Below, piece after piece: positions 1 to 10,275 of a stretch of DNA of 64,000 bases. The notes under the pieces are model-generated. The model searched no databases and had not been told where the DNA came from. It saw only the letters and a program-made list of their open reading frames with translations. The translations under genes and the position numbers were made by a program. The stretch is from Protula sp. h YS-2021. Lineage: Eukaryota > Annelida > Polychaeta > Sabellida > Serpulidae. Numbering within the stretch: the stretch's first letter is position 1; each line of letters begins with the position of its first letter. The stretch covers positions 78,919,214 to 78,983,213 of the forward strand of contig OX457027.1 in the NCBI GenBank assembly GCA_949752745.1, read 5' to 3'.

Positions 1-518
1 AACATGTCAAAAGGTATATTGAGTAGAGCTTTTATGCAACTGTCAACTTAGCATGACGTTTAACAAAGATTTCTTATGGAATTTATAAGTGTGCAGAATC
101 GCATTTTCTGTAGCTCCGAATGTAATTTTTGCTACTCGGTTATGAAAACGGTCTAGTTGTTGATGCTAATTTCGTGCTGTCTCTTAACGATGTTCAGGTG
201 TAATATGTTGCTATACCTATCCATTAACTCTTCAAATTTATTTGTATTTCTTTACAATTCCGGATGACATCCAGTTTTCCCAATCGTACCAGGCACCAAA
301 ATTACCATGTATTCAAGTAAAGTTATCTCCCACATGCGCAAAAATAACATTCAAAATTGTACAAAACCAGTTAGTTTGGTACCCTTAGCAACCTCGCTTC
401 TTGACCAAAACAAACAAACGATACGCTAGCCTTTAACCTCAATTACTCCTGTGAAAACAAAGATACACAATTTATATTTATAGCACACAGTTATTTCACT
501 GCGATTTATCAAGGGACT
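1..518. other. Non-coding, no feature recognised
   Basis: AT-rich sequence with no reading frame or repeat that I can recognise. It ends at the target duplication of the fold-back element that follows. Confidence 0.5.
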
Positions 519-527
519 ATTTTGCTA

Positions 528-1265
528 GAATCCGGGACAGAAGGGCCCTGGGCAAAAGGGCGTTGGACATAAGGGTCTTTCTCAAAACGGCCTTTTCCAA
601 AAGGGCCTTTCCGAAAAATGGCCCTAAATGAAAAGTTGGACAAAAGGGCCTTGAGAAAATTTTGTTTTGATATGATTTTTATCTTTTTGTGTAATAAAAT
701 AACAGAACTCCTTATATATCGGCAAGATACTGACACGCCAACATCATCCGGATTAGCGTGTGTGTTTAAACAGCACATTGCAGAGGAACGAAACAAAGGA
801 CAGAGATTATCTTTTGTGGCACAATGATTCCGAAATCTGGTATCTAAAGACAGTAATGGAAAATAATTGGAAGAGTGTTTACAATGAGTAAAATATCAAG
901 GCAGTGATTGGTACAAACAGGGATTATCCTGTAACGCAGTGCTTCGGAAATCTCAAGAGAGTGATGTGGAATAATTGAAACAAAACATCAAGGCAGTTAT
1001 CTGTAAAAACACACTTGTTTACTTGTTATTTTACTACATATTTTATTAAATAATTAAAACTCAAAATTCTGTTTTTTGGCTTGTTATTTTACTACATATT
1101 TTATTAAACAATTAAAACTAAAAATCCTAGAAAAAATTCTCAAGGCTCTTTTGACAAACTTTTCATTTAGGGCTGTTTTGGGAAAGGCCGTTTTGGAAAA
1201 GGCAGTTTTGGGAAAGGCCCTTATATCCAAGGCCCTTTTGTCCAAGGCTCTTCTGTCTGGATACA
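528..1265. mobile_element. Fold-back/MITE-like element with long inverted ends
   Basis: The sequence from about 528 to 660 is the inverted complement, with scattered mismatches, of about 1130 to 1265. Both arms are built from short A/G-rich modules of the type AAAAGGGCCTT. The 9-mer ATTTTGCTA lies directly outside both ends (519-527 and 1266-1274), which looks like an 8- or 9-bp target duplication. The first bases of each arm are GAATCCGGGACAGAAG and, on the complement, ATCCAGACAGAAG. There is no transposase; the small ORFs across the arms are repeat translations. A tandem duplication of ACTACATATTTTATTAAA sits just inside the right arm (about 1030-1110). The duplication length suggests a hAT- or foldback-type element, but the family is not identified. 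Confidence 0.6.
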
Positions 1266-1435
1266 ATTTTGCTAAGCGTATTCTTGTTGATGGTCAACTA
1301 CGAATTAAGCAATTGCGGTCCAATCTGCTATAAAAAAATAAGCGCGGTAGAATCCAGGCTTAGGACATTCCGTAAATGAGACCAACTCAGAAACAGGACC
1401 ACTTAGTAGTGGAGGAGTGTTTTAGAAACATATTT

Positions 1436-1725
1436 AGAACATACATGCCTGTTTTAGAAACGTTGCCAGAAAAAAATTGACCGGAAGTGACGTCATGATG
1501 TTCCCCCTGAAACCAGGGGGGGGGTACGTTGCCAGAACATACAATCTGTTTTGGAAAGGGTTGGTATAAATAATAGAAAAAACTGACCGGAAGTGCTGTC
1601 ATGAAGTGACGTCATATGTTTTGGCAATGTATGTTCTGGCAACGTTGCCAGAAAATACAGTCTGTTTTGGAAAGGGTTGGTATACATGATAGAAAAAGCT
1701 GATCGGCAGTGACGTCATGATGCGG
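1436..1725 (+). repeat. Three direct repeat modules in left arm of the 1395-4200 element
   Basis: The run 'acgttgccagaa ... ctgttttggaaagggttggtat ... gatagaaaaa ctgaccgg aagtgacgtcatg' recurs about three times with deletions between copies. Each copy carries a TGACGTCA palindrome, which matches a CRE/ATF-type octamer, or a close variant. An inverted, shorter version lies at about 4045-4150. Confidence 0.55.
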
Positions 1726-1729
1726 TACC

Positions 1730-1845
1730 GTTGTTGTGGCAACAACAGTTGTTACCATTGTTGTTGCTACCATTATTGTGGCAACAAAAGTTGTTACCAT
1801 TGTTGTTGCTACCGTTGTTGTGGCAACAACAGTTGTTACCATGGT
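1730..1845. repeat. 39-bp tandem repeat of GTTGTTGTGGCAACAAC palindromes
   Basis: About three 39-bp units consist of self-complementary GTTGTTGTGGCAACAAC and GTTGTTACCATTGTTGTTGC. The unit length is a multiple of three, so both strands stay open and give VVATTVVT-type peptides, which I regard as repeat translation and not a gene. Confidence 0.7.
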
Positions 1846-1982
1846 GTCATATATACTGACATTCAAAGACTTTTTATCATTTGAGAACTTTATATGGAAC
1901 CGAAAGGATGTATCAACGCAACATTTGTTCGAAATGTTACCATTGGTCACAGAGTCTTAAAAACGGGTGTAGGACAAAATAC

Positions 1983-2052
1983 CAGCGGGCATAATACCAC
2001 CGGACATAATTTTGCCCGGTGGCATTATGTCCGGTGGTATGTTGTCCGGTTC
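1983..2052. repeat. Perfect-core hairpin
   Basis: ACCACCGGACATAAT at about 1996-2010 is followed by its complement ATTATGTCCGGTGGT at about 2025-2039. The loop carries a further CCCGGTGG. The hairpin lies about 30 bp upstream of the start codon of the zinc-finger ORF, so it could be part of the promoter or 5' UTR of that ORF. Confidence 0.6.
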
Positions 2053-2072
2053 CCCTTAAAAACACTTAACGC

Positions 2073-2660
2073 ATGCACACACATCAGACTTCAGACGTGA
2101 ATGGAGAATGGGAGATAGATATGGAAAACCTTATAAAAACGCCTATCACGGAAGCTTTAGATGAGTCTTCTATGGAAAGTCAAAGCGTCAACATGGCTGA
2201 AAAGAATGCACATGCTTGTATAGAATGTGGGGCGCTATACAACAGCCATGAAACTTTGTTGAAACATATGGAACATTGTGGTGAGGGTGACAGCAGCTCT
2301 GAAAGTGAGTCAGAAACAGACGCTGTTTGGTACGATATGGTCCAAGAAATCTACAATGACCATGGTGACAAATTTCAAGAAAAGTTTTCAGAATGTGAAG
2401 AACAAGTGCTTGAAGATGCACATGAAAGAGCAAATGATGATTTTCGACCCATTTATAAGCGTGGACTAAAACAACCGTTTATGAGACTATTCAAATATAC
2501 CCAATGTCTAGAACAAAACAAACATTATCAAAACATTTTAGAAGGCTTCAGTTACTTTGTTGATGAAAAACATTACGAGTCTTTAAAGGCATTAAAGACG
2601 ACTATAAGAAGAAATGATGCATTCTTTGAAGAGCTTCTAGATGAGTTGGAGAATGATTAA
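2073..2660 (+). CDS. Element-borne C2H2/C2HC zinc-finger, acidic protein (195 aa)
   Basis: I do not recognise the family. The product has one zinc finger-like motif, C49-x2-C52-x12-H65-x2-H68 (C69 follows directly). Next come a Ser/Glu-rich acidic linker (about 71-83) and a helical charged domain (about 84-180) with spaced Trp, Tyr and Phe. It ends in an acidic stretch. No signal peptide or membrane segment is visible. The start is the first Met of the open frame; Met17 (2121) is an alternative. The TAA at 2658-2660 is followed in the same frame by 23 more codons rich in Ser, Asp and Glu, ending at TAG 2730-2732, so the stop may be a recent nonsense change. AATAAA follows at 2754. The ORF is the only long one inside the inverted-repeat element and is probably its cargo or a domesticated viral or transposon gene (inference). 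Confidence 0.6.
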   Translation: MHTHQTSDVNGEWEIDMENLIKTPITEALDESSMESQSVNMAEKNAHACIECGALYNSHETLLKHMEHCGEGDSSSESESETDAVWYDMVQEIYNDHGDKFQEKFSECEEQVLEDAHERANDDFRPIYKRGLKQPFMRLFKYTQCLEQNKHYQNILEGFSYFVDEKHYESLKALKTTIRRNDAFFEELLDELEND

Positions 2661-2732
2661 AGCAGCGACGAAGAAAGTGATGTGGATGAGGAGAGTGGGG
2701 TGGAAGAGAGTGAGACACATGAAGAACAATAG
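2661..2732 (+). pseudogene. In-frame acidic extension beyond the stop of the zinc-finger ORF
   Basis: After TAA 2658-2660 the same frame reads SSDEESDVDEESGVEESE and further, to TAG at 2730. Its composition continues the acidic C terminus, which supports an originally longer protein of about 219 residues, or stop readthrough. Confidence 0.55.
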
Positions 2733-2753
2733 ACTTATTTAACTAAACTTTAT

Positions 2754-2759
2754 AATAAA
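2754..2759 (+). terminator. Poly(A) signal AATAAA of the zinc-finger ORF
   Basis: A canonical AATAAA lies 22 nt after the distal TAG and is followed by a T/G-rich stretch (about 2778-2795). It is the expected arrangement for polymerase II mRNA 3' processing. Confidence 0.5.
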
Positions 2760-2984
2760 GACTTTGCAAATTAACAAATGTTGTAATATTGTTATTTATT
2801 TAAGCGCTGTCTTCAAAGTGTATTAATAAAACTATTCAATATTTTCTTGTTTTTTATGTGTAAACACAGTTTCAACGTTCTTCACATATGAAACTGCAAC
2901 TTTCAGTTTAGCCTCCATTAAAGACAGGGTCCTGATGAACAGTTTGGTACAAAACATCGCTAAAAGCGGGGTTTAATAATTTTA

Positions 2985-3510
2985 AAGTTGTGCTAGTTTG
3001 AAATTTTTTAGTAAATACCATCATTAAAAAACGCAAAGTCTTACTGAATACTTTGCTGAAAACATGGTTAAAATCGACCGAATAGTTTTAAAGTTATGCC
3101 CGTTTGATTTTCTTATTAAATGACGTGATCAATGAGGTCATCAGTAACGTCATGAGTAAGAAAATTTTAAGTCTTACTGAATATTTTGCTGAAACCATGG
3201 TTAAAATCGGCCAAATAATTTTGAAGTAATGCGCTGTTGAAGTTGTCATGTCTACCTTACATATCCTATTTTATAACATCATAGCAACAGCGGTGGCTAT
3301 CATCAACATCAATTAAAAAGTTTTACTGAATACTGTGCTGAAAATATGGCTTAAATCAACCTAATAGTTTTATAGTTATGCTCGTTTGAAATTTTTAGTA
3401 AATGCCATCATCAATGTAAAACTTAAAGTCTTATTGAATACTTTGCTGAAAACATGGTTGAAATCAGTCCAGTAGTTTTGAAGTAATGCACTGTTGAATA
3501 TCTCCCTTAC
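2985..3510. repeat. Diverged tandem repeat, about 120-150 bp units
   Basis: Units share 'gtcttactgaatactttgctgaaaacatgg' and 'agttttaaagttatgc'. About four copies are visible starting near 3040, 3170, 3320 and 3430. They lie inside the 1395-4200 element, between the ORF and the right arm. Confidence 0.6.
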
Positions 3511-4200
3511 ATCATAGCCATCCATGACGTCATCGATTACGTGGGGGTGGACGATAGTACCAGGTTTGAGGGGATTGGAAGATAAGAACAGGTTTGAGGG
3601 GTGGGTTGGACGATAACAACAGACTTGAATGGGGAGGAAGGTCGGACGACAATAATAAGTTTGAGAAACTGAACACTCACCTGAATGAATGAAACTCTAT
3701 GGTGTTTTTGTTTTGTTTTTATTTTTACACCGTGCGCACAATATCCACAACGGTGATAAAAAACAAGGTAGTACTTATTTTTTCCACAATGAAACTCCAT
3801 AATTTTTTAGATCAGTATCCACAACAACGATAAAAAAACTGCTTGTAATGCATAAAACGGAAATGCACTTTTATTACGAAACTCTATGATGAAACGCTAT
3901 ACATAACGCTATGACGCCTTTTAGGGAGCGCACACACTGTGCATACATGGGCAAACACTGTCTATACATGGGCACACACATGCATGTATGCTGATCAGAG
4001 TGCATTCTGACTTAGATATTTTATTACAGGTTTAGGGTGGGCACATCATGACCTCACTTCCGATCAGTTTTTTTCTATCATTTATACCAACCCTTTCGAA
4101 AACACACAAGTATGTTCTGGCAATGTTTCTCAAACAGACATGTCTGTTCTAAATACGTTTCTAAAACTCACACTCCCCCACTACTCCACTTTTCTATGGC

Positions 4201-6745
4201 CCAATTCTATGAAAAATCTCACAAATAGGACCAGCCCTAAAAATCCTGTCACCAAAAGTTCTATTAGCGGTCTGACCGTCCGGAGTTCACTGTATGTGCT
4301 GTAAAAATTATCATAAACTGGTCTCGGATTTTAAATCCTGCATTGAATATGTAATGAGGTGATTCGATCCGTCGCCGATGACAGCGAATCGGTTTTTAAT
4401 TTAAATCATTTTTTTAGATTTTTATCCAATTTAAAATATAAAAAAAAATCATTAATTTATGTAAGTGCTATTAATATGAAAATATTAAAATAAAAATAAA
4501 ATGTCGCCATGTCTCCTTTGACAACGAATATGTTCATAAGTGTATTAGAAATGTCTCAGAATCATAATTATACAGCAGCAGTTCCAGTTGCGTAGATGTT
4601 AACGAGGTTGTTTCCTGATCAGCTGATAATGCTCTATGGTTTTTGTTTAAGATTCTAATTTGCAAGACACTTTGTTGCATAAAGTCAGCACACAAAATTT
4701 CTTCATTGTGTGAAAAAATAGGCCCATGTAATTTAAATTTACTAATTGTGGTGGGAAAAGGTCCACAAGTCATCGGAGGCAAAACTCACATTCAATAATT
4801 ATTGTACCTTGAGGATGAAAATGTAATAATGAAATAAATAAATAATAGATATAATAATAATAATATAATAACAATAGTTTATATTTTAATGTCTGTTCAT
4901 CCTGAACCAGTCTTTGCCCACATATAACAATGATCCTGGCTTTTTATGTTAGCAATTAACTTTGAAACCCCTGACCTTCAAGGAAATTAGGACGCTAGTT
5001 TTATGGTAGTTTATTACATCAGATTACCTGCAGCGCAAAATGTGTGGCGGAATAGTAATTTAGCACTTCCCTTTGCCGCTATCGTGAATATCGCATTAAC
5101 ACTTACATCACAAGGTTAACGAAAACAATAAGAATATATTTCATCATAGCAATAAGTTTTGTGCTTTAGGAAGTACCAGTGATAGGCGCAGCTATAACCA
5201 GCATGTTTTTCGATAATATTCATATATTTGAACAATATAATACAGAGGGGCCAGCGGGGTAGGTCCAACCCGGAGATGGGACCACCTCTCAAATAGGACC
5301 AATTTTCTATAACAGGTACTACCCTTTATGAAAAACTCCACAAACAAGACAGCCCCAGGAATCGGGCCACCATATGACCAGCATGTGGTAAGCAAATATT
5401 AAATTCAGCATGTAAAATCTTTGTTGATCGTGTGGCTCAACACAGGTCAACCAAAAATTTTGATCTCATACTTTACTAACATCTAATGACAACTTTGTCC
5501 TTTTTTGTTTCGGATTCATTAGTGTACTGCATCTATTACGAAACCAAATATTGAAGTGTTTTTTTTTTTCTGACAAAAATAACTATATATGGTTAACACA
5601 TGTTAACGATACATGGTAAACATATGCCTTTTCCCATTGTGGACATTCTGTCTCATTTGAGGTCTTTCAGAAAATAATTTCTACGCGCCGAGCCCATTTT
5701 AACTTGTGAATTTTACTTAAAACCGGCCCTGCATCCAGATGAAGAACAGGTATCGGAAAGCTTGATCGTAACGACTTCATTTCCTTCATGATCGTTGTGG
5801 CGTGCTTTTGCTGCGTTGTGCTTTTCTTATTTCTTGAAGCACGCAATGGGTTGCTGTCCGTGCTTTTGTTATTCCGTGCAGAAGTTGTTTCTCTGTTTTC
5901 CAATCAATATTATAACGTGTCTTCTCCCATTAAAAATATAAAAAAAGTAATTCTGCTATCGATTAATCATTTACTTCAAACAATAATCGCCGCCTCAACG
6001 ATTTCAGCATTTAGTTAGAAGGACTGAAAAAGTGGCATTTTAATCTTTGTGCGAAATGTATAAAACATATATTTATGAATATGAAAACAGCAATTAAAAT
6101 GCAATGTTAAATCAGACAATTTTAGTAAAAATCAACAATAATAATAACAATAACAATAAGCATATTTTTCGACAAAAAATTAAGTTTTCTTTATTTCATC
6201 TTAAATGTCAGATAAAGTTCTCGTTGGTCAAAATAAACCCTTATAACAGTCATAATAATATTTTTTTAGAAAATTCACCACTGACAATCCTCTGGTGGCA
6301 ATGAGAACCCGACTTTTTTCTTTTCAATCAAGATTAAGTCATTAAACCATTCGGTACAAACTTCGAAAAGACACCCTGCAAAAAATTTGGTGACTAGGAA
6401 AGAAGCTATAAAACTTATGAAATAGGCTGACAGCATTCAGCGTGCAAAAAGCACCATGCAAATTGGACATCTTAAAAACAATACCGATTATTACCTGAAA
6501 GACAAATAAAGGCTGTTTACACGACAACAGTTTTTGAGATAATTATCAACTTGCAGCTCTCTGCTTTAACTTTGACCCAGTAGATCAATTTCACCGCGCT
6601 GATACCTTCTTATCCCAAAGGGAAGAAAATATCCAACCATTTTTTTTTTCAGATAAACCGCACTATCGTTAGCTGTATGCGGGTTGTGTGACCTCTTACT
6701 TTGCATCCCAGTGTCAAGACTCAAGTTGTCAGTTTACTCCTTATT
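4201..6745. other. Non-coding, short relics only
   Basis: No gene was found. A (TAA/ATA)n-rich stretch lies at about 4835-4880. Segments at about 4200-4290 and 5240-5370 share 'aataggacca' and 'ccacctctcaaataggacc' style sequence with the TA-flanked element at 29228-30084 and may be decayed relatives. The stretch from 5380 to 6745 shows nothing I can name. Confidence 0.4.
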
Positions 6746-6749
6746 TTAA

Positions 6750-7740
6750 ACGTGTATTTAAGTCCCGTTAGACAACTTACCATGCATTGACAATCCGTCG
6801 ATGGCAGCATTTCTGGAGTGCCTGAATGAGAAGCTGGTCCTCGGAGAAAACGCCAAGAAAAAATAAACCTCTTTTGGTTCGGGACTTCTGCGGCTCGTTC
6901 TTCGTAGCTATGAGTGAGGACACAGTGCTGATTATGCAGCGTTTCGTAGGATGCTTTTAAGGGGGAAGCAGGCGCATAGCCCTACAAGAAGAGACGAGTC
7001 GCCGCGAAAGATACCACGTACACGAGATCCTCTTCAGATTCGACCATCACTTGTTTGGAGAATCACTCGGAATGTCTCAACTGCAAATAACATCGCACCT
7101 CCATCCAACTTTAGTCCAAAATTCGAAATTGAAAGCAACTTTTAGAAGGGATTCAGGATAAAAAATTCATTTTAGACAAGCTTTCAAACAGTTTTAACAT
7201 TGCAATACAAAATAAACACGAAGCAAATTTAACCCCATGAGGCAGCTAATAGTGGATCGGCAGGGAGAAAATTTGAGGATAAAGTGGAGGCAGAAGCAAG
7301 GAAAGAACGGTAGTTAGGCCGCTACATAGCTGTGCAGCAGAAACCAACCATCGTGTCTCCTATCTCTTCGGTTAAGACGAGGACGATTAACGACTAATTT
7401 ATGACTGCTCGCATCCTGAGGGAGGATCACTTAACAGCTTTATTTCGCCTGACAGACGGACAGTTACATCGGTTGACGGGACAAGGATCCTATTTCTTTA
7501 AGGTCGACCGAAAATCCGCTTATTCCAACGTCTGCCTCAGTCCGTTCTCGCAATAATTTGCGGGTCTGAAGTGGAATTTAGACATAATTCGTACTACTCA
7601 TATATAGTCAACACGCACCTCCCATTCGGGGCTTCTCTATGCGTTCGGATCTTTCACAAAATTTTTGGCATGCCTGTTGCGTGTGCAGAAATTCTTTCTA
7701 CGCGGACAGGCTAAAAGCATGCAACAACCTGAAAAATATC
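6750..7740 (+). pseudogene. DIRS/Ngaro-type retroelement reverse transcriptase fragment
   Basis: Read across frames, this stretch resembles the RT of tyrosine-recombinase retrotransposons. A KVEAEARKERxLGRY segment (about 7280-7330) is followed by IVSPISSVKTRTIND (about 7350-7395). Next come GSYFFKVDRKSAYSNV (about 7480-7530), FAGLKWNLD (about 7556-7580) and HTHLPFGASLCVRIFHKIF (about 7614-7670). These correspond to the 'grI.gPf', 'sPlG.v.K', 'KvDlksAYr' and 'LPFG.s..c.iF' blocks of the family. Stops and frameshifts break it throughout, and the metal-binding YxDD-type box was not found. Confidence 0.5.
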
Positions 7741-8329
7741 TTTGTTTCAAATTGTGCAAAAACTTTCACGACGTTCCAACAGTTATTTGATATCAATGTA
7801 GCATTTATGGACAATTAATACACAAGAAAATGTTTAATATTTAATATTTAGATATTGTTTCGCCACTTTTTTTCTGTCATCCAATTCACTACTCATTTTT
7901 GCAAGTGGTTTTAATTATTCTCAAAATAAATTATAGATTTTTTATTTACATGAATTAAATTTATCGCCCTCCATAATAATTTTTTCGCCTTCAAAAATAA
8001 AGAAGCTCTCAGAAATCTCAAATCTCTCTCCGCCAACTCAATAGGTTTGTATGGATTATGTGCTTTTTGGCATAAATTCATCCCTCAGACTTGAATCTAC
8101 ATTTAAGAGGAAAGATTTGCCCACACAGAAGAATGCAATACAGCATATCGTTGCTTTCGATTACAGACGCATTTTTGTAGAAGGGTTGCGGAGCAGATTT
8201 AATGTGTATTTGTGTTGGGGGGGGGGGGGGAGATGGAGGCTCGAGCTCTCCGTCTAGTTCTTCCTCGTAAAGTTTTTTATTAAAGGGGTGGCCGAAAGAT
8301 TCAGTTGGCGTTAATTCTGAATTCTGTAA
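7741..8329. other. Non-coding
   Basis: AT-rich sequence with a G-run at 8217-8230. No gene or clear repeat was seen. Confidence 0.4.
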
Positions 8330-8468
8330 TAGGTGGTCTAACATACTGCATTCACTTAGCTAAGGCAATTTGAACGAGCGTCAACGAGCATGCCACCCCG
8401 AGCTGGAGTCGAACTCGGGGCCTTGGGACTACAAGAACAACGCTCTAACCAACTGAATTAACCGTCAC
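8330..8468 (-). mobile_element. tRNA-derived SINE, copy 1
   Basis: On the minus strand the 5' end, GTGACGGTTAATTCAGTT, starts a tRNA-like head (8386-8468). An A-box-like segment TTAATTCAGTTGGTTAGAGCG is at about 8440-8460 and the B box GAGTTCGACTCC at 8405-8416. The anticodon-loop-like CTTGTAG would give TGT (Thr). The body that follows, CTTAGCTAAGTGAATGCAGT, is shared with the copy at 36335-36430, which makes it a SINE family and not a tRNA gene. The acceptor stems do not pair well, so a functional tRNA is unlikely. Confidence 0.7.
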
Positions 8469-9429
8469 TTCCTCGAAAAGTGTGAATAGATTGTAGGTTA
8501 TTGTCATGATCCACCCCCAACCTTCAGTCTACGAAGGACAAATTTCTTTCCACACATTGACATCTCTATGAGGGTTTTAACTGTGTGGGGTCGTCAACCT
8601 TTTCCGGATATCGAGGGTGGGGTGGGTAAAGTATTGTCGAGGAGAGAGGTTGTGATAAATTGTCTAGGTCTGTTCTATGATTAGTTACAAAATGACGTTA
8701 AATTTCACGACTGTTAGTGACTACTTATTAAATCTCGTAGGTTTAAAACAACTAACAGCCCTAAATTCAAAGGACATGAAATTATAAGGTACACTGGTAC
8801 TTATGCAGTTTAAAAACACAAAGGCAGATGTAAATCGTTGTATTTGATCTAATACAGGCTTTACAACAAAGAAAATTAACATCATTCCCAAGTCATGTTA
8901 CACTTTCCAATTTGCAATATCTTGTGTGCCCTTCCTCGCCCGGTTCAATGCATTGACGCGTGCTTAGACAAAATTGAGATCTATTGCAAGAAGTAAAAAC
9001 TTTTCATTTTACTTCCCGGTTTACTTCTTATGAGTGCCGTGAGCAAAAATAAAACGTCTCTTAAAAAGTTTTAGCTTGACAAACACGATTCAAAATTAAA
9101 CATTGCCTCTCAAATGAAATGTTTTTACAACTGAATATTTCGCATCGGGAGTAATTAATCATGTTTCTGAGTGCCTTGTATGTATGTTAAATGTTTTATT
9201 CACACTTTAATCATGACTTTATACACATAAACGCCTAAAGATTCTGCTTTCTATATCGACTGCTTATAACACAACTTCGATTCATATTTAGGGCTTTGCT
9301 AAATGATTCAAATTATCCCACATTTTTAACGTGAACGTAATATAATCTTATTAACACTTCTTTTTCCAAAGATGGGGAACATTTATTCGTTTTTATTGAA
9401 AATAAATTTGACTTCTTGCAAAATACTGT
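8469..9429. other. Non-coding
   Basis: No coding potential or clear repeat was recognised. Confidence 0.4.
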
Positions 9430-10275
9430 TGGCCAAAAATTTTACTTCTCATTTCTGAAGTGCGTGTCTCAGCTCCGCATGGCTTTGTGGCGACGAGCAT
9501 GTCCCAAACGTGTTCAACATGGTTTATATCAGATGAGAACGGAGGCCATTGTCTCTATCGATTAATCGCGTACACATTTGTACAAATTTAGCCATGTGAA
9601 TGGGTATATTGTAGTGAATAAAAAATCACTGTGTTACAGTACAAAATTCGCCTTCTAAAACGGTTTCCGCACAACGCTTTGGAGTCACGTTGCTCTCGAC
9701 GAGTACCAGAGGTGCTTTTCAATTGAATCGAATAGTAACCCGTACCATAGTACTCTTTCCACCAAATGCATGAGCACAAGCTTGTGTTTGTAGATCGTCA
9801 TTCGCAGGCGTCTTGCGGAATAACAGGAACCGCATCTTATCGTCAAAATCTACGCAAGGCCGTAGGGTTTCCAAAGTTTTGGTCCCCTGCTTCGGTCGCT
9901 CAAGGAGTGGCCGCCATGGTTTTAGAACTAGTCTTGTGTAGGCTTATCGAAGCAGTAACACAGTTTAACACAGTTTAGCCAGTTAAGCAGGGCTTGTCAA
10001 CTGATGTGTCCGTCTCGTGTCATTTACGCCGCTGCAGACCGACCGGAAGCTCCGGCGAAGTTGGATCGTTTGGATAGATCGATCTTGCTCTGGCGTCGTT
10101 ACCATTGGTTTGCCCACACCTCGGAGGTTTCTCACTGAGACGTCTCTGTGTGACGATGCTGAAGGCGACAGATCGTTGATACAGACATCCTGAGCGTTCT
10201 GACCACTGCTGCTTGTGACATACCGCATGAAGCATACCAGTCGCACTCATTTTTGTTCAGTCTGGGCATTTAGCC
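9430..10275 (-). pseudogene. Decayed Tc1-like transposase
   Basis: The minus strand, read across frames, follows the order of a Tc1-type transposase. An N-terminal helix-turn-helix-like MPRLNKNECDWYASCGMSQ starts near 10270. Next come a RPRCGQ..VTTPEQDRSI linker (about 10075-10140) and LRRSFRSVCSGVNDTR (about 10020-10070). Near the C terminus, NHVEHVWDMLVATKPCG (about 9480-9530) matches the 'npIEhvWd.l' block that contains the third catalytic acid. Many stops and frameshifts make it non-functional. Terminal inverted repeats were not located. It lies just downstream of the neuropeptide F gene. Confidence 0.6.

Larger units (their letters stand above)
1395..4200. mobile_element. 2.8-kb element with inverted modular ends carrying a C2H2 ORF
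   Basis: The left end (about 1395-1720) contains three copies of a module that includes GTTTTGGAAAGGGTTGGTAT followed by a tgacgtcatgatg-type motif. The right end (about 4045-4200) holds the inverted complement, including GGGTTGGTATAAATGATAG and GGAGTGTGAGTTTTAGAAAC. The outermost parts (1398-1470 versus 4120-4200) align as inverted repeats over about 75 bp. Between them lie a 39-bp tandem array, a hairpin, a zinc-finger ORF with poly(A) signal, and an internal tandem array. The exact termini and target duplication were not resolved. No transposase, integrase or polymerase is present, so the element is either non-autonomous or of a kind I do not recognise. Confidence 0.5.

Noticed and set aside
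509..1333. Small frames with KGP/KAVLGKAVL repeats
   Set aside because: They are the GGGCC-rich arms of the fold-back element, mirrored between arms.
1612..1960. Frames with VVATTVVT or MVTTVVATTT repeats
   Set aside because: These are translations of the 39-bp palindromic tandem repeat on both strands.
8386..8468. tRNA-Thr(TGT) gene
   Set aside because: A and B boxes are present, but stem pairing is poor and the same head plus a shared body recurs at 36335-36430, so it is a SINE.
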